Notes under the pieces: generated by a model
Seen by the model: only the letters and a program-made list of their open reading frames with translations
Database searches by the model: none
What the model was told of the DNA's origin: nothing
Position numbers and translations under genes: made by a program
Part shown: piece after piece, positions 23,950 through 33,248 of the stretch
How positions within the stretch are numbered: position 1 is the first letter of the stretch
Layout: every line of letters starts with the position of its first letter
Assembly: GCF_036241575.1 (NCBI RefSeq)
Contig: NZ_CP108455.1
Coordinates: forward strand, 4,026,001-4,090,000
From: Streptomyces sp. NBC_01267
GTDB taxonomy: Bacteria; Actinomycetota; Actinomycetes; Streptomycetales; Streptomycetaceae
Length of the DNA stretch: 64,000 bases
Direction of reading: 5' to 3'

Positions 23950-24624
23950 TCAGCGCGCGAGCAGCGCGCTGACCGCGTCGATCGGCTCCTGGAGGAGCGC
24001 GCGCGCGACCCGGTCGGCCGCCTGCGGATCGCCGCTCTCGATGGCGTCGACCAGCGCCCGGTGTGTTCCCAGGTCGATCGGCGGCATCTCGCCGTCCCCG
24101 ATCGCGGTGCTCAGCACCTCGTGGACCTGGGTGGCGAAGAAGCGGTAGACCTCGGTGAACATCGGGTTGTGGGTGGCTTCGACCACGGCCAGATGGAACT
24201 CCAGATCCGCGGCGGCGGCCCGGTCGCCCTGCTCGCCCAGGGCGGTCAGCGCGCCCCGCAGCCGGGCCAGATCGTCCGCGTCCCGCCGCACCGAGGCCAG
24301 CCGCGCCGCTTCCGCCTCCAGCCCGACCCGCAGCTCCAGGACGTCGAGCACGCCCGCGTGCCGCAGGGTGCGCAGCACGGCGGACGGGTCGGCCGTCGAG
24401 CGTACGAAGGTGCCGTTGCCCTGGCGGGACTCCAGCAGTCCGGCGTGCACCAGCACCCGTACCGCCTCGCGGACGGTGTTGCGCCCGACACCGAGCTGCT
24501 CGGCGAGATCGTGCTCGGTGGGGATGCGGTCGCCGACCCCCCACTCGCCGTCGGCCAGCTGGGTCCGCAGCTGTTCGACGACCGTGTCCACCAGGGAGTG
24601 CCGTCCCGCTGCTTGCAGTGCCAT
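23950..24624 (-). CDS. FadR/FCD-type GntR regulator
   Basis: A 224-residue regulator. The winged helix is at residues 9-76 (RIPTEHDLAEQLGVGRNTVREAVR in two parts, LLESRQGNGTFV wing). The all-helical FCD ligand domain follows, with metal-binding candidates in DLEFHLAVVEATHN and LGTHRALVDAIESGD, where Asp and three His usually coordinate a metal and an organic acid ligand. ATG at 24,624. It precedes the MFS gene on the same strand, a common pair in which the regulator senses the transported acid. Operator candidates are in the upstream region. Confidence 0.87.
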   Translation of the reverse strand: MALQAAGRHSLVDTVVEQLRTQLADGEWGVGDRIPTEHDLAEQLGVGRNTVREAVRVLVHAGLLESRQGNGTFVRSTADPSAVLRTLRHAGVLDVLELRVGLEAEAARLASVRRDADDLARLRGALTALGEQGDRAAAADLEFHLAVVEATHNPMFTEVYRFFATQVHEVLSTAIGDGEMPPIDLGTHRALVDAIESGDPQAADRVARALLQEPIDAVSALLAR

Positions 24625-24958
24625 GCCGACTCACATCCAACCGTTACCGATTCACCCCATTGCCCAGTCATCCTACAACTGCATGCGCGCCATTTTCGTA
24701 CAGCAGTCGAACGGAAAACCAGTAGCGGTGAACTCCCGGTCCGGGCACAGTGGTTGGGCTGGGCGGTACGGCGCTCAGCACACCACAGGGCCGGGAGAGG
24801 AGCGGGGCCAGGACCGAGAGATCGAGTCCGCCCGGCTCCCAGCGGGGCGGTTCGGGTCGGGCACCGGAGTGTTCACATCACCCTCCGACGTGCCACCCGG
24901 ACAGTCGCCCGGGGCGGGTCCGTGCCCATCGCACGGTCCCGCCTTCCCGGCGACGCGT
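24625..24958. other. intergenic region upstream of the FadR gene
   Basis: 334 bp without a supported gene. Read towards the FadR gene, TTGTAGGATGACT (complement at about 24,668-24,680) resembles FCD-GntR operators of the T-n-GT-n-AC type and is the best operator candidate. The part next to the HAD gene is GC-rich and shows nothing recognisable. Confidence 0.35.
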
Positions 24959-25777
24959 TCAGATCCGAGGCCCCTGGAGGAGCCGCTCCAGCACCACGGC
25001 GATGCCGTCGTCCTCGTTCGAGGACGTGACCTCGTGCGCCACGCTCTTCAGCGAGTCGTGCGCATTGGCCATGGCCACACCCCGCGCGGCCCACCCGAAC
25101 ATCGGGATGTCGTTCGGCATGTCCCCGAACGCGATCGTGTCCGCGGCGGTGAGCTTCAGCCGCCGCGCCGCCAGTGACAGGCCCGTCGCCTTGTTCAGCC
25201 CCAGCGGCAGGATCTCCACCACGCCAGGGCCGGCCATCACCACGTCCACGAGGTTTCCGACCACCTGCCGCGCGGTCTGTGCGAGGGCGTCGTCGCTCAG
25301 TTCCGGGTGCTGTATGTAGACCTTGTTCAGCGGCTGCGACCACAGCTCGGCGGGGTCCTCGAACGGCACCACGGGCAGCGGGCCGTCGTGCGGGCGGAAG
25401 TCCGCGCTCACCAGCACCTCGCCGTCCAGGCCGTCCCGGCTCACGGCCAGGGCCAGCGGTCCGGTCCCGGCCTCGATCTTGGCGATCGCGAGCGCGGCCA
25501 GCCGACGGTCCAGGGTCACCGACGTGAGCAGCCGGCCCTCGCCCGCGTGGTAGATCTGCGCCCCCTGTGCGCACACCGCGAGCCCCTGGTAGCCCAGGTC
25601 GTCGAGGACGTGCCGGGTCCACGGCGCGGCCCGGCCGGTGACGACGATGTGCGCCGCACCCGCCGCGGTGACCGCGGCGAGTGCGTCACGGGTGCGCTCC
25701 GAGACCGACCCGTCCTCGCGCAGCAGTGTGCCGTCGAGGTCGGTCGCGACCAGCTTGTAGGGCAGGGCAGATTTCAC
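24959..25777 (-). CDS. HAD-superfamily phosphatase, Cof type
   Basis: A 272-residue phosphatase. Motif I KLVATDLDGTLL holds the Asp nucleophile, motif II is IVVTGR, Lys is in GLNKATGLSLA, and motif III/IV is IAFGDMPNDIPMF. The large C2B cap between them is typical of Cof-type enzymes that act on sugar phosphates, FMN or phospholipid precursors. I chose GTG at 25,777 (KSALPYKLVATDLDG), because a longer frame overlaps serS. It is 49 bases downstream of serS and may be co-transcribed with it. Confidence 0.88.
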   Translation of the reverse strand: MKSALPYKLVATDLDGTLLREDGSVSERTRDALAAVTAAGAAHIVVTGRAAPWTRHVLDDLGYQGLAVCAQGAQIYHAGEGRLLTSVTLDRRLAALAIAKIEAGTGPLALAVSRDGLDGEVLVSADFRPHDGPLPVVPFEDPAELWSQPLNKVYIQHPELSDDALAQTARQVVGNLVDVVMAGPGVVEILPLGLNKATGLSLAARRLKLTAADTIAFGDMPNDIPMFGWAARGVAMANAHDSLKSVAHEVTSSNEDDGIAVVLERLLQGPRI

Positions 25778-25826
25778 GTGGGCAGAGGCTCCAGACGTCT
25801 TCGCCGGGCGGTCCTGGACCGCGGTC

Positions 25827-27101
25827 CTACTTGACGGGGTCGAGGGTCTCCCGGCCACCGAGGTACGGACGCAGCACCGGCGGCACCCGGACCGAGCCGT
25901 CGGCGAGCTGGTGGTTCTCCAGGATCGCCACGATCGTGCGCGGTACGGCGCAGAGCGTGCCGTTGAGCGTCGAGAGCGGCTGGACCTTCTTGCCCTCGCG
26001 CATCCGGACCGACAGGCGGCGCGCCTGGAATCCGTCGCAGTTCGACGCCGAGGTCAGCTCGCGGTACTTGCCCTGGGTCGGGATCCACGCCTCGCAGTCG
26101 AACTTCCGGGATGCCGAGGCCCCCAGGTCACCGGTGGCCACATCGATCACCTGGAAGGGCAGTTCGAGGCCGGTCAGCCACTGCTTCTCCCACTCCAGGA
26201 GCCGCTGGTGCTCGGCCGCCGCGTCGTCGGGGTGGACGTACGAGAACATCTCGACCTTGTTGAACTGGTGCACCCGGAAGATGCCCCGGGTGTCCTTGCC
26301 GTACGTACCGGCCTCGCGGCGGTAGCAGGGCGAGTAGCCCGCGTACCGCAGCGGGAGCTGGTCGGCCTCGATGATCTCGTCCATGTGGTACCCGGCCAGC
26401 GGGACCTCGGAGGTGCCGACCAGGTAGTAGTCGTCCTTCTCCAGGTGGTAGACGTTCTCGGCGGCCTGGCCGAGGAAGCCGGTGCCCTCCATGGCGCGCG
26501 GGCGGACCAGCGCGGGCGTCAGCATCGGGATGAACCCGGCCTCGGTGGCCTGGGCGATCGCGGCGTTGATCAGCGCCAGTTCGAGCAGCGCGCCGACGCC
26601 CGTCATGTAGTAGAAGCGCGAGCCCGAGACCTTCGCGCCGCGTTCGGTGTCGATGGCGTGCAGCAGTTCGCCGAGCTCCAGGTGGTCCTTGGGCTCGAAA
26701 CCCTCGGCCGCGAAGTCGCGGATCGTGCCGTGCGTCTCCAGGACGGTGAAGTCCTCCTCGCCGCCGACCGGTACGTCGGGGTGCACGAGGTTGCCCAACT
26801 GGAGCAGGAGGCGCCTGGTCTCCTCGTCGGCCTCGTTCTGCTCGGCGTCGGCCGCCTTGACGGCTGCGGCGAGCTGGCCCGTCTTCTTGAGCAGCTCGGC
26901 CTTCTCGTCACCCGACGCCTTGGGGATCAGCTTGCCGAGCGATTTCTGCTCGGAGCGCAGTTCGTCGAAGCGGAGCCCGGACGACCTGCGCCGTTCGTCG
27001 GCGGAGAGCAGGGCGTCGACGAGGGCGACGTCCTCTCCACGGGCGCGCTGGGAGGCGCGAACACGGTCGGGGTCCTCACGGAGCAGGCGAAGGTCAATCA
27101 C
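25827..27101 (-). CDS. serS: seryl-tRNA synthetase
   Basis: A 424-residue class II synthetase that charges tRNA-Ser. The N-terminal long coiled-coil arm (residues 30-100, [19 protein letters not shown] onward) reaches the tRNA's long variable arm. The catalytic core has motif 2 [22 protein letters not shown] in the window 260-285, and motif 3 [16 protein letters not shown] at 377-392. The length is normal. ATG at 27,101. Two of its tRNA substrates are in this window. The gene is preceded by 670 bp of non-coding DNA rich in DnaA boxes. Confidence 0.97.
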   Translation of the reverse strand: MIDLRLLREDPDRVRASQRARGEDVALVDALLSADERRRSSGLRFDELRSEQKSLGKLIPKASGDEKAELLKKTGQLAAAVKAADAEQNEADEETRRLLLQLGNLVHPDVPVGGEEDFTVLETHGTIRDFAAEGFEPKDHLELGELLHAIDTERGAKVSGSRFYYMTGVGALLELALINAAIAQATEAGFIPMLTPALVRPRAMEGTGFLGQAAENVYHLEKDDYYLVGTSEVPLAGYHMDEIIEADQLPLRYAGYSPCYRREAGTYGKDTRGIFRVHQFNKVEMFSYVHPDDAAAEHQRLLEWEKQWLTGLELPFQVIDVATGDLGASASRKFDCEAWIPTQGKYRELTSASNCDGFQARRLSVRMREGKKVQPLSTLNGTLCAVPRTIVAILENHQLADGSVRVPPVLRPYLGGRETLDPVK

Positions 27102-27772
27102 CCCACCAGGCTACCGGTGCCCGCTTCCGGCGCTCGACTCGTTATCCATTCACGCGGCACTTTGTCCGAATTGATGCGCTATCTATGGAATGGTGGAGCA
27201 TGGCGGGGGGAAAGCGTGCGGCGGTTTCGGGATCCCTTTTCACCGGGTGCTCGCAGGAGGTCAATGGCGGTGCGGAAATTCCCCGGAATGGGGCATTCCA
27301 TTCGCGACCGTTGACCCACCTCCCTTGTGGGGAGCGGGACTTGGGATCCCTTGTCCACAGGAATCCACAGCTCCGGAATGTTATCCACAGGCTGTGTGGG
27401 AGATCTGTGGATCACGGGCGAGACCGTTCCGAAAGCCTCATGAGGGGCGAAGGGTTCCCCCTTAAACCCACTCCACGCACTCATTCGGGTGGGAATTGCT
27501 CGCTCTAAAGAGTTGATCAACGGAATTGAGCTGACAGCGCCCCACCTGGCGCCCTGTGGACGGAAGTGTCGTCGCTAGGGTGATTTGTCGACCATGTCGC
27601 CCAGCACTGTCGACTTGTCCCCAGGTCGAGAGGCCGCCTGTGGATAACTCTGCCGGAGTGTGGAAATCCGGAGGTACGACCAGCGGCGGCAGCGCGGCCC
27701 GTCCGCGGGAACGGTCCGCCCGCGCGGAGACCCGCCCGGTCCCCCGCCCGGAACCGCCGGTCTCCGACCGTC
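27102..27772. other. non-coding serS-pheA gap with DnaA-box cluster
   Basis: A 671-bp gap without a credible gene, less GC-rich than its surroundings. It holds the DnaA boxes listed separately, the upstream region of serS, and AT-richer stretches such as AATTGATGCGCTATCTATGG near 27,167. No tRNA or ncRNA was recognised. Confidence 0.7.
27351..27647. promoter_or_regulatory. cluster of DnaA boxes
   Basis: Perfect boxes: TTGTCCACA 27351-27359, TTATCCACA 27381-27389, and TGTGGATAA (reverse) 27639-27647. Near matches: GAATCCACA 27361-27369, TGTGGATCA 27406-27414, TGTGGACGG 27555-27563 and TTGTCCCCA 27615-27623. Seven sites in 297 bp, four of them within 64 bp, is far above chance. No dnaA or dnaN gene adjoins, so it is not oriC. 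Confidence 0.75.
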
Positions 27773-28708
27773 TCAGACCCGGCCGTCCTCGCTGCGCGCC
27801 AGCCAGTCCGAAGCCGCCACGAACTCCGGGTCCGACGTCCCCGGCCGCAGCGCCCGGACCGCCCCCGGCGCGACACCGGCCCGCGGGTACGAACCCAGGA
27901 ACCGCACCTCCGGGCAGCTCCGCTTCAGCCCCATCAGGGCCTCGCCCACCCGCCGGTCCGAGATGTGGCCCTCGGCGTCGATGGCGAAGCAGTAGTTGCC
28001 GATCCCCTCACCCGTCGGCCGCGACTGGAGCAGCATCAGGTTGACCCCGCGCACCGCGAACTCCTGGAGGATTTCGAGCAGTGCACCCGGGTGGTCCTCG
28101 CGCTGCCAGACGACCACCGACGTCTTGTCCGCACCGGTCGGTGACGCGGGCCGGGCGGGACGTCCCACCAGGACGAAGCGCGTCTCGGCGTTCTGCGCGT
28201 CGTGGATCTCGGTGATCAGCGGTTCGAGCCCGTAGGTGGCCGCGGCGAACTCCCCGGCGAAGGCCGCGTCGAAGCGCCCCTCCTGAACGAGCCGAGCGCC
28301 GTCCGCGTTGGAGGCGGCCGACTCCCACAGCGCTTCGGGGAGATTGGCCCGCAGCCAGTTGCGTACCTGCGGCTGGGCGACCGGATGGCCGGTCACCGTC
28401 TTCACCTCGGCCAGTGTCGTCCCCGGCCGGACCAGCAGCGCGAAGGCGATCGGCAGCAGCACCTCGCGGTAGATCATCAGCGGCTCGCCGCCCGCCAGTT
28501 CGTCGAGGGTCGCGGTGACACCGCCCTCGACCGAGTTCTCGATCGGTACGAGTGCGGCGGCGGCCTCCCCGGTCCGTACCGCGTCGAGGGCGGCCGGTAC
28601 GGACACCATCGGGACGAGCTCGCGGGTGGCGGCCTCGGGGAGCGTACGCAGGGCCGCCTCGGTGAACGTGCCCTCGGGACCCAGGTAGGTGAAGCGCGTG
28701 GCTGACAT
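27773..28708 (-). CDS. pheA: prephenate dehydratase
   Basis: A 311-residue enzyme that makes phenylpyruvate from prephenate on the way to Phe. The catalytic domain (1-180) begins TRFTYLGPEGTFTEAAL, has VPIENSVEGGV, and carries ETRFVLVGR, the TRF motif essential for catalysis. The ACT domain (about 190-275) has HPGALLEILQEFAVRGVNL and LLQSRPTG, the ESRP-like Phe-binding loop, so feedback inhibition is expected. It is monofunctional, without chorismate mutase, as usual in actinomycetes. ATG at 28,708. Confidence 0.96.
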   Translation of the reverse strand: MSATRFTYLGPEGTFTEAALRTLPEAATRELVPMVSVPAALDAVRTGEAAAALVPIENSVEGGVTATLDELAGGEPLMIYREVLLPIAFALLVRPGTTLAEVKTVTGHPVAQPQVRNWLRANLPEALWESAASNADGARLVQEGRFDAAFAGEFAAATYGLEPLITEIHDAQNAETRFVLVGRPARPASPTGADKTSVVVWQREDHPGALLEILQEFAVRGVNLMLLQSRPTGEGIGNYCFAIDAEGHISDRRVGEALMGLKRSCPEVRFLGSYPRAGVAPGAVRALRPGTSDPEFVAASDWLARSEDGRV

Positions 28709-28729
28709 ACGGTCACCCTAATGGCCCGA

Positions 28730-28749
28730 ACGCCCGGGGGGCCGGGCGT
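28730..28749 (-). terminator. hairpin ending the copper operon
   Basis: ACGCCCGG (28730-28737) and its complement (28742-28749) with a GGGG loop, 21 bases past the dtpA stop on the minus strand and upstream of pheA. Confidence 0.55.
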
Positions 28750-28769
28750 CCACCGAGGACGGCCCGCGC

Positions 28770-30029
28770 TCAGTGGCCTTCGACGAGACGCTGGCCCACG
28801 TACTCCCCGGGCCCGGGGCTCGCGGGCACGGCGAAGAGCCCGCTCGCCTCGTGCCGGATGAACGGCGACAGCGCGTCACCGCGGTCCAGCTTCCGCTGCA
28901 CCGGCACGAAGCCGCGCATCGGGTCGGCCTGCCAGCAGACGAAGAGCAGCCCGGCGTCCGGTGTACCGTCCGCGCCGATCCCGTCGTGGTACGAGAAGGT
29001 GCGCCGCAACAGCGCGGCGCCGCCGTTCTGTTCGGGAGCCGAGATCCGGGCATGGGCGTTGTCGGGGATGACGAACTTGCCGTCCGGCCCGGCCTTGTCC
29101 AGGTCCATCGTGGTCGTCTCGGTGCCACCGGTCAGCGGGGCGCCGTCCTTCTTGCGCCGCCCGATGACCTTCTCCTGCTTGGCGACCGTGAGCTTCTCCC
29201 AGTCGTCGAGGAGCATCCTGATGCGGCGTACGACGGCGTACGAGCCGCCCGCCATCCACTCGGGCTGTGCGCCCGCGCCCTTGCCGTCGCCGTCCGGCAC
29301 GAAGATGCGCTGGTCGAAGTCGCTCTCGGAGGGTTTCGGGTTGCCCGTCCCGTCGATCTGGCCCATCAGGTTGCGCGTGGTCATGGGGGACGCGGTGGCT
29401 CCGGGCGAACGGTTGAAGCCGTTCATCTGCCAGCGCACGCGGGCGGCCGATCCCGCCTCGTTCTGCAGGGAGCGCAGGGCGTGGAAGGCGACGAGCGGGT
29501 CGTTCGCGCCGATCTGCACCCAGAGGTCACCGTTGCTGCGCCTGGCGTCCAGCTGGTCGGACGAGAAGTCGGGCAGCGGGTCGAGCCGGCCGGGGCGCTG
29601 CGCGGTGAGACCGGTGCGGTCGAAGAAGGACCGCCCGAAGCCGAAGGTGACGGTCAGGGACGAGGGGCCCGCGTCGAGCGCGATTCCGGTGTCGTCGCCG
29701 ACCGGTTCGCCCGCCATCAGCCGCTGTGCGCTCGCCGACCAGCGGCGCAGCAGCGCGGCGGCCCCGGCGCGGCCCGCACCCGCTGCCAGGTCGAAGGCGA
29801 TCAGATACCCGGTGGACTGTGCCGGGGTGGTGATGCCCGCCTGGTGCCGGGTGCGTCCGGCACCGGCATGGAAGGCGACCTCGGTGGAGCCGACCGTCGT
29901 CAGCGCGGTGGCCGGGTCCGCCGAGGTGGCGGCGTACGCGGCGGCGCCGCCCGCGCCCCCCACCACGAGTCCGCCCGCGCCCACGGCGCCCGCGGTTCCC
30001 AGCAGCCGCCTCCTGGAGATGTCGTTCAT
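28770..30029 (-). CDS. dtpA: DyP-type haem peroxidase, Tat-exported (DtpA-like)
   Basis: A 419-residue dye-decolourising peroxidase. The N-terminus ISRRRLLGTAGAVGAGGLVV is a twin-arginine signal. The GxxDG motif of DyP enzymes is visible as MGQIDGTGNP, supplying the distal Asp. The peroxidase fold runs to AVPASPGPGEYVGQRL. In S. lividans the homologous DtpA is reported as a Tat substrate needed for maturation of the copper oxidase GlxA and for morphogenesis; that role here is inferred from neighbours CopCD, PCu(A)C and Sco. An EfeB-type role in haem iron is an alternative. Five bases separate it from copCD. Confidence 0.9.
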   Translation of the reverse strand: MNDISRRRLLGTAGAVGAGGLVVGGAGGAAAYAATSADPATALTTVGSTEVAFHAGAGRTRHQAGITTPAQSTGYLIAFDLAAGAGRAGAAALLRRWSASAQRLMAGEPVGDDTGIALDAGPSSLTVTFGFGRSFFDRTGLTAQRPGRLDPLPDFSSDQLDARRSNGDLWVQIGANDPLVAFHALRSLQNEAGSAARVRWQMNGFNRSPGATASPMTTRNLMGQIDGTGNPKPSESDFDQRIFVPDGDGKGAGAQPEWMAGGSYAVVRRIRMLLDDWEKLTVAKQEKVIGRRKKDGAPLTGGTETTTMDLDKAGPDGKFVIPDNAHARISAPEQNGGAALLRRTFSYHDGIGADGTPDAGLLFVCWQADPMRGFVPVQRKLDRGDALSPFIRHEASGLFAVPASPGPGEYVGQRLVEGH

Positions 30030-30034
30030 AGGGG

Positions 30035-32053
30035 TCAGCCGATCTTCACTGTCTTGTTCACGGTGGTCTGGTCGATGTCGGAGGTCCGCACGGTCACGGC
30101 GACGTCCCAGCTGCCGGCCATCGGGATCTGCACGCCGTCCGCACTCCAGTGTCCGGTGAACAGATGGGTGGGGACGACGGGCAGTGGACCGATCTTCTTC
30201 GCCGCGAGGGTCAGCGCGATCTTGACCTCGGGGATGTCGTAGGGCTTCCCGGCGGGGTTGTTCACGAAGACGTGCAGCTGGTTGCCGCCGGTGCGGCCCG
30301 GGGTGATTTCGAGGGCCACGGTCCCCTTTCCCTTGGGGCCGCCGGTGTCGAAGGGGAGGGTGATGTCGACCGGACCCGAGGGGACCGCCGCGGTCGCGGA
30401 CGTGGCCCGCCCGGCTTCCTCCTCGGTCCTGCCCGGTTCGGTGGTCGTCAGCACCGTGGTGACGGCCAGCAGTACCACGGCGATCCCGGCCTCGGCGAGC
30501 ACCGACTTGCGCAGGCCGGTGCGGTGCGGGTCGGCGTCCCTGATCCGCTTCTCGCGCACCACGGTCCTGGCGGCCCGCTGGCGGGCGAGCTGGGCGGCGC
30601 GGCGGGGGTCTTCGGGGACGGTCACCGGTTCGGGGCGCTCCGCGGCGGTGTCCGGAACCGCGGCGTCCGAAGCGGTGTCCTGGACCGCGGTGTCCTGGAC
30701 CGCGGTGTCCGGAACTGCCGTGACCGAGACCGCCGTGGCCGGAACTGCCGTGGCCGGAACTGCCGTGTCCTGGACCGCGGCTGCGTCCGGCGCGGTGGCG
30801 GCGGAGTGCTCCGACAACCGCCCCGTCCAGCGCCGGGAGAACCAGGCGATGCAGACGACCACCGCGACGAGCCCGACCTTGACCAGGAGCAGCTGCCCGT
30901 ACCCCGTACCGAACAGCGCCGACCAGCTGCCGAGCTGCCGCCAGGACTGGTAGACGCCGGTGGCCGCCAGGACGCAGACGGAGACGAACGCGATACGGGA
31001 GAAGCGCTGTACGGCGGAACGTTCGATGGACGGAGTACGGAAGAGCGCGACGAGCAGCGCCGTGAGCCCGCCGAGCCAGGTGGCGACCGCGAGCAGATGG
31101 ACGACGTCGACGGGCATCGCGATACCCGGCTGGAGGCCGACCGAGGCGTGCTCGGTGAGCGACCAGGTGGCGGCGATCCCGGCGGCGACGACCGCTCCGC
31201 CGAGGCCCAGGCCGAAGGCGAGGTCCTTCTTCTCCTTCCCGTCCTCCCGCCTGGCGTAGGCGCCGAAGAGGACGGCGACGAACAGCGCGGCGGCGCCGAG
31301 GAGCAGCAGCCGGGAGACGAGCGCCGCCCCGGGTCTGGTCTGGAGCACGGCTTTGAGCGCGCTGAGGTCGAAGGCGTCGGCGAGCTGCCCCGATCCGGTG
31401 TACGGGGCCCTGAGCAGCAGCAGGACGAGCGTGGCCGCGGTCAGCGTCAGCCAGCCACGGACGACGAGCTTCTGCAGCGGAGGCTGTCCCGCGCCGCGCT
31501 GCCAGCAGGCGAGGACGAAGGCGCCGCCGCCGACGAGCAGGATGAACCCGGCGTAAGCGAAGTAGCGCGCGGTGCCGTAGAGGAACCCGACGAGGCCGCC
31601 GCCGACGTTGTCCCCCGTCGCCGTGACGCTGGTCTTCGACGGGGCGCCGATGGAGAAGGTGAAGGCGCCGGACACCGGGTGGCTGTCGGCGGAGACAGCC
31701 TGCCAGGCGACCGTGTAGGTGCCGTTGGCGAGGCCGGGGCGCAGGTCGACGCCGTAGCTGACGGTGCTGCCCTTGGAGAAGTTACGGAGTACGCCCTTGT
31801 CGGCGCGGTTGCCTTTCGGGTCGAGGACGCGGACGGACTTGTTGTCCATGGCGACCTGTTCGGAGAAGGTGAGCGCGACGTTCGGGGGAGGTTGGGCGAC
31901 CACCGCCCCGGCGTTCGGGGTGCTGCCGAGCAGGGCCGCGTGCGCGGAGGCGGGGGAGGCCGCGGCGAACAGTGCGCCGAGGAGTGCCGCCGTGACGAGC
32001 AGCAGCCGCGCGAGCGGGAGCCCGGAGCGCGGAGGAGCGGTGGACGCCGTCAT
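30035..32053 (-). CDS. CopC-CopD fusion copper protein
   Basis: A 672-residue membrane protein. After a signal peptide ending ASPASA the CopC domain begins HAALLGSTPNAGAVV, whose first His and the later SADSHPVSGAF His are copper ligands. Residues about 160-410 hold eight helices of CopD. A cytoplasmic linker (about 425-475) carries a five-residue VxxTA repeat. One more helix and a C-terminal extracellular beta domain (PVDITLPFDTGGPKGKG onward) of YtkA/FixH type follow. It probably takes up or hands on Cu in the envelope. It is downstream of ecuC and upstream of dtpA on one transcript. Confidence 0.9.
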   Translation of the reverse strand: MTASTAPPRSGLPLARLLLVTAALLGALFAAASPASAHAALLGSTPNAGAVVAQPPPNVALTFSEQVAMDNKSVRVLDPKGNRADKGVLRNFSKGSTVSYGVDLRPGLANGTYTVAWQAVSADSHPVSGAFTFSIGAPSKTSVTATGDNVGGGLVGFLYGTARYFAYAGFILLVGGGAFVLACWQRGAGQPPLQKLVVRGWLTLTAATLVLLLLRAPYTGSGQLADAFDLSALKAVLQTRPGAALVSRLLLLGAAALFVAVLFGAYARREDGKEKKDLAFGLGLGGAVVAAGIAATWSLTEHASVGLQPGIAMPVDVVHLLAVATWLGGLTALLVALFRTPSIERSAVQRFSRIAFVSVCVLAATGVYQSWRQLGSWSALFGTGYGQLLLVKVGLVAVVVCIAWFSRRWTGRLSEHSAATAPDAAAVQDTAVPATAVPATAVSVTAVPDTAVQDTAVQDTASDAAVPDTAAERPEPVTVPEDPRRAAQLARQRAARTVVREKRIRDADPHRTGLRKSVLAEAGIAVVLLAVTTVLTTTEPGRTEEEAGRATSATAAVPSGPVDITLPFDTGGPKGKGTVALEITPGRTGGNQLHVFVNNPAGKPYDIPEVKIALTLAAKKIGPLPVVPTHLFTGHWSADGVQIPMAGSWDVAVTVRTSDIDQTTVNKTVKIG
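30672..30776. repeat. 15-bp tandem repeat, seven units, in copCD
   Basis: Seven 15-base units with the types GCGGTGTCCTGGACC and GCCGTGGCCGGAACT encode VxxTA pentapeptides on the minus strand. Because the unit is a multiple of three, copy-number change lengthens or shortens the linker without shifting the frame. Confidence 0.8.
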
Positions 32054-32064
32054 GTGTCAGTCCC

Positions 32065-32544
32065 TCACTTGTGTTCCGGCTGGTAAGTGGGTTCCTTGAC
32101 GGGAAGTTCGGCCTTGAGCACGCCGCCCTTCTCGAAATGCAGTTCCACGGCGACCTTCTCGCCGCGCTCGGGCTGTTTCTTGAGGTGCATGAACATGAGG
32201 TGGTTCCCGCCGCGCTCCAGGTCCAGTTCGCCGTGGGCGGGGACCGGGAGGGACTTCACCTCCCGCATCTGCTGGTCCTTGGTGGTGTGGAGGGTGATGT
32301 CGTCGGAGAGGGTGCTGGTGACGGAGGTGAGCCGGTCCGCGGTGGAGCCGCTGTTGGTCACGGTCACGAATCCGGCGGCCATACCGCTGCCGCCGACCGG
32401 CTCGGGCATGAAGGACTCGGTGACCTTCAGTTCGGGCCGGGCGTCCGCGCTCGCGCCGTCGCCGGACGACGAGCAGCCCGCCAGTGCCAGCGCCGCGGTG
32501 GCGGCTATGGCACAGGCGGTGGCCCCGGTGGCGAGACGGCTCAC
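32065..32544 (-). CDS. ecuC: PCu(A)C-type extracytoplasmic copper chaperone
   Basis: A 159-residue lipoprotein: signal ending LALAGC, where Cys is the lipidation site. The PCu(A)C domain shows HTTKDQQMREV and GGNHLMFMHL, giving the His, Met, His-x-Met copper(I) ligands of the family. GTG at 32,544 overlaps the Sco stop (GTGA), so chaperone and Sco are made together. In S. lividans the equivalent protein passes Cu(I) to Sco. Eleven bases separate it from copCD. Confidence 0.9.
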   Translation of the reverse strand: MSRLATGATACAIAATAALALAGCSSSGDGASADARPELKVTESFMPEPVGGSGMAAGFVTVTNSGSTADRLTSVTSTLSDDITLHTTKDQQMREVKSLPVPAHGELDLERGGNHLMFMHLKKQPERGEKVAVELHFEKGGVLKAELPVKEPTYQPEHK

Positions 32545-33212
32545 GGGGTCTCGCCCCTGATGAGCTTGGGGAGATCCTTGGTGTAGTCGCCGACGGTGGT
32601 GTCCTCGCCGTACAGCACGTAACCCGCGTCGGTCTTCGGCGAGAACGCCATGACCTGCGCACCGTGCATGGAGACGATCGTGCCGTCCTTCTCCTTCGTC
32701 GTCGGGGAGATCCCGATGCCGATCGAGCGGGCTCCGGCCTGGATGGTCTTGAAGTCTCCGGTGAGCCCGATGAACGACGGGTCCTGCGCCTTCAGCCACT
32801 TGCCGAGCTCGGCGGGGGTGTCCCGGTCGGGATCGGTGGTGATGAAGACGACCTGGAGCTTGTCCTGGTCGGCCTTGGGCAGCGCCTTCTTGGCCACGGC
32901 GAGGTTGCTCATGGTCAGCGGGCAGATGTCGGGGCAGTGCGTGTACCCGAAGTAGACGAGCGTCGGCTTGCCCTTGGTCTGCTCACGGAAGTCGAACTTC
33001 TTGCCGTGGGTGTCCGTGAGGACGAAGTCCGGCTTCTTGAACGGGGTGTCGAGTACGGTCGCGGCCTTCGTCTTCGTCGCGCCCGACACATCGGCGACCG
33101 AGCTCTTGCCGGAGCTGTCGCTGCCGCTGTCGGTGCTGCAGGCCGCGAGGGAGAAGGCGGTCGCCGCCACGAGGGCGGCGGCCGTCAGAGACTTCTTGTA
33201 CGTGCTGCGCAT
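32541..33212 (-). CDS. sco: Sco/SenC copper metallochaperone
   Basis: A 223-residue lipoprotein (FSLAACSTDSG, lipid on Cys) with a thioredoxin-like fold. GYTHCPDICPLTM gives the CxxxC copper site and SMHGAQVMAF the third ligand His. Family role: loads or reduces the CuA centre of cytochrome c oxidase; in Streptomyces also feeds GlxA. ATG at 33,212; its stop overlaps the ecuC start. It is 36 bases downstream of the YcnI gene. Confidence 0.93.
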   Translation of the reverse strand: MRSTYKKSLTAAALVAATAFSLAACSTDSGSDSSGKSSVADVSGATKTKAATVLDTPFKKPDFVLTDTHGKKFDFREQTKGKPTLVYFGYTHCPDICPLTMSNLAVAKKALPKADQDKLQVVFITTDPDRDTPAELGKWLKAQDPSFIGLTGDFKTIQAGARSIGIGISPTTKEKDGTIVSMHGAQVMAFSPKTDAGYVLYGEDTTVGDYTKDLPKLIRGETP

Positions 33213-33248
33213 GGAGAAATGTCCCAGTTGCTGGTCGGGGGTGGGCCG

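Noticed and set aside
27300..27700. Chromosomal origin oriC
   Set aside because: DnaA boxes are present but too few for a Streptomyces oriC, and dnaA/dnaN do not adjoin.
30149..32086. 645-codon plus-strand open frame
   Set aside because: Mirror of copCD; rich in Gly, Arg and Asp with no family features.
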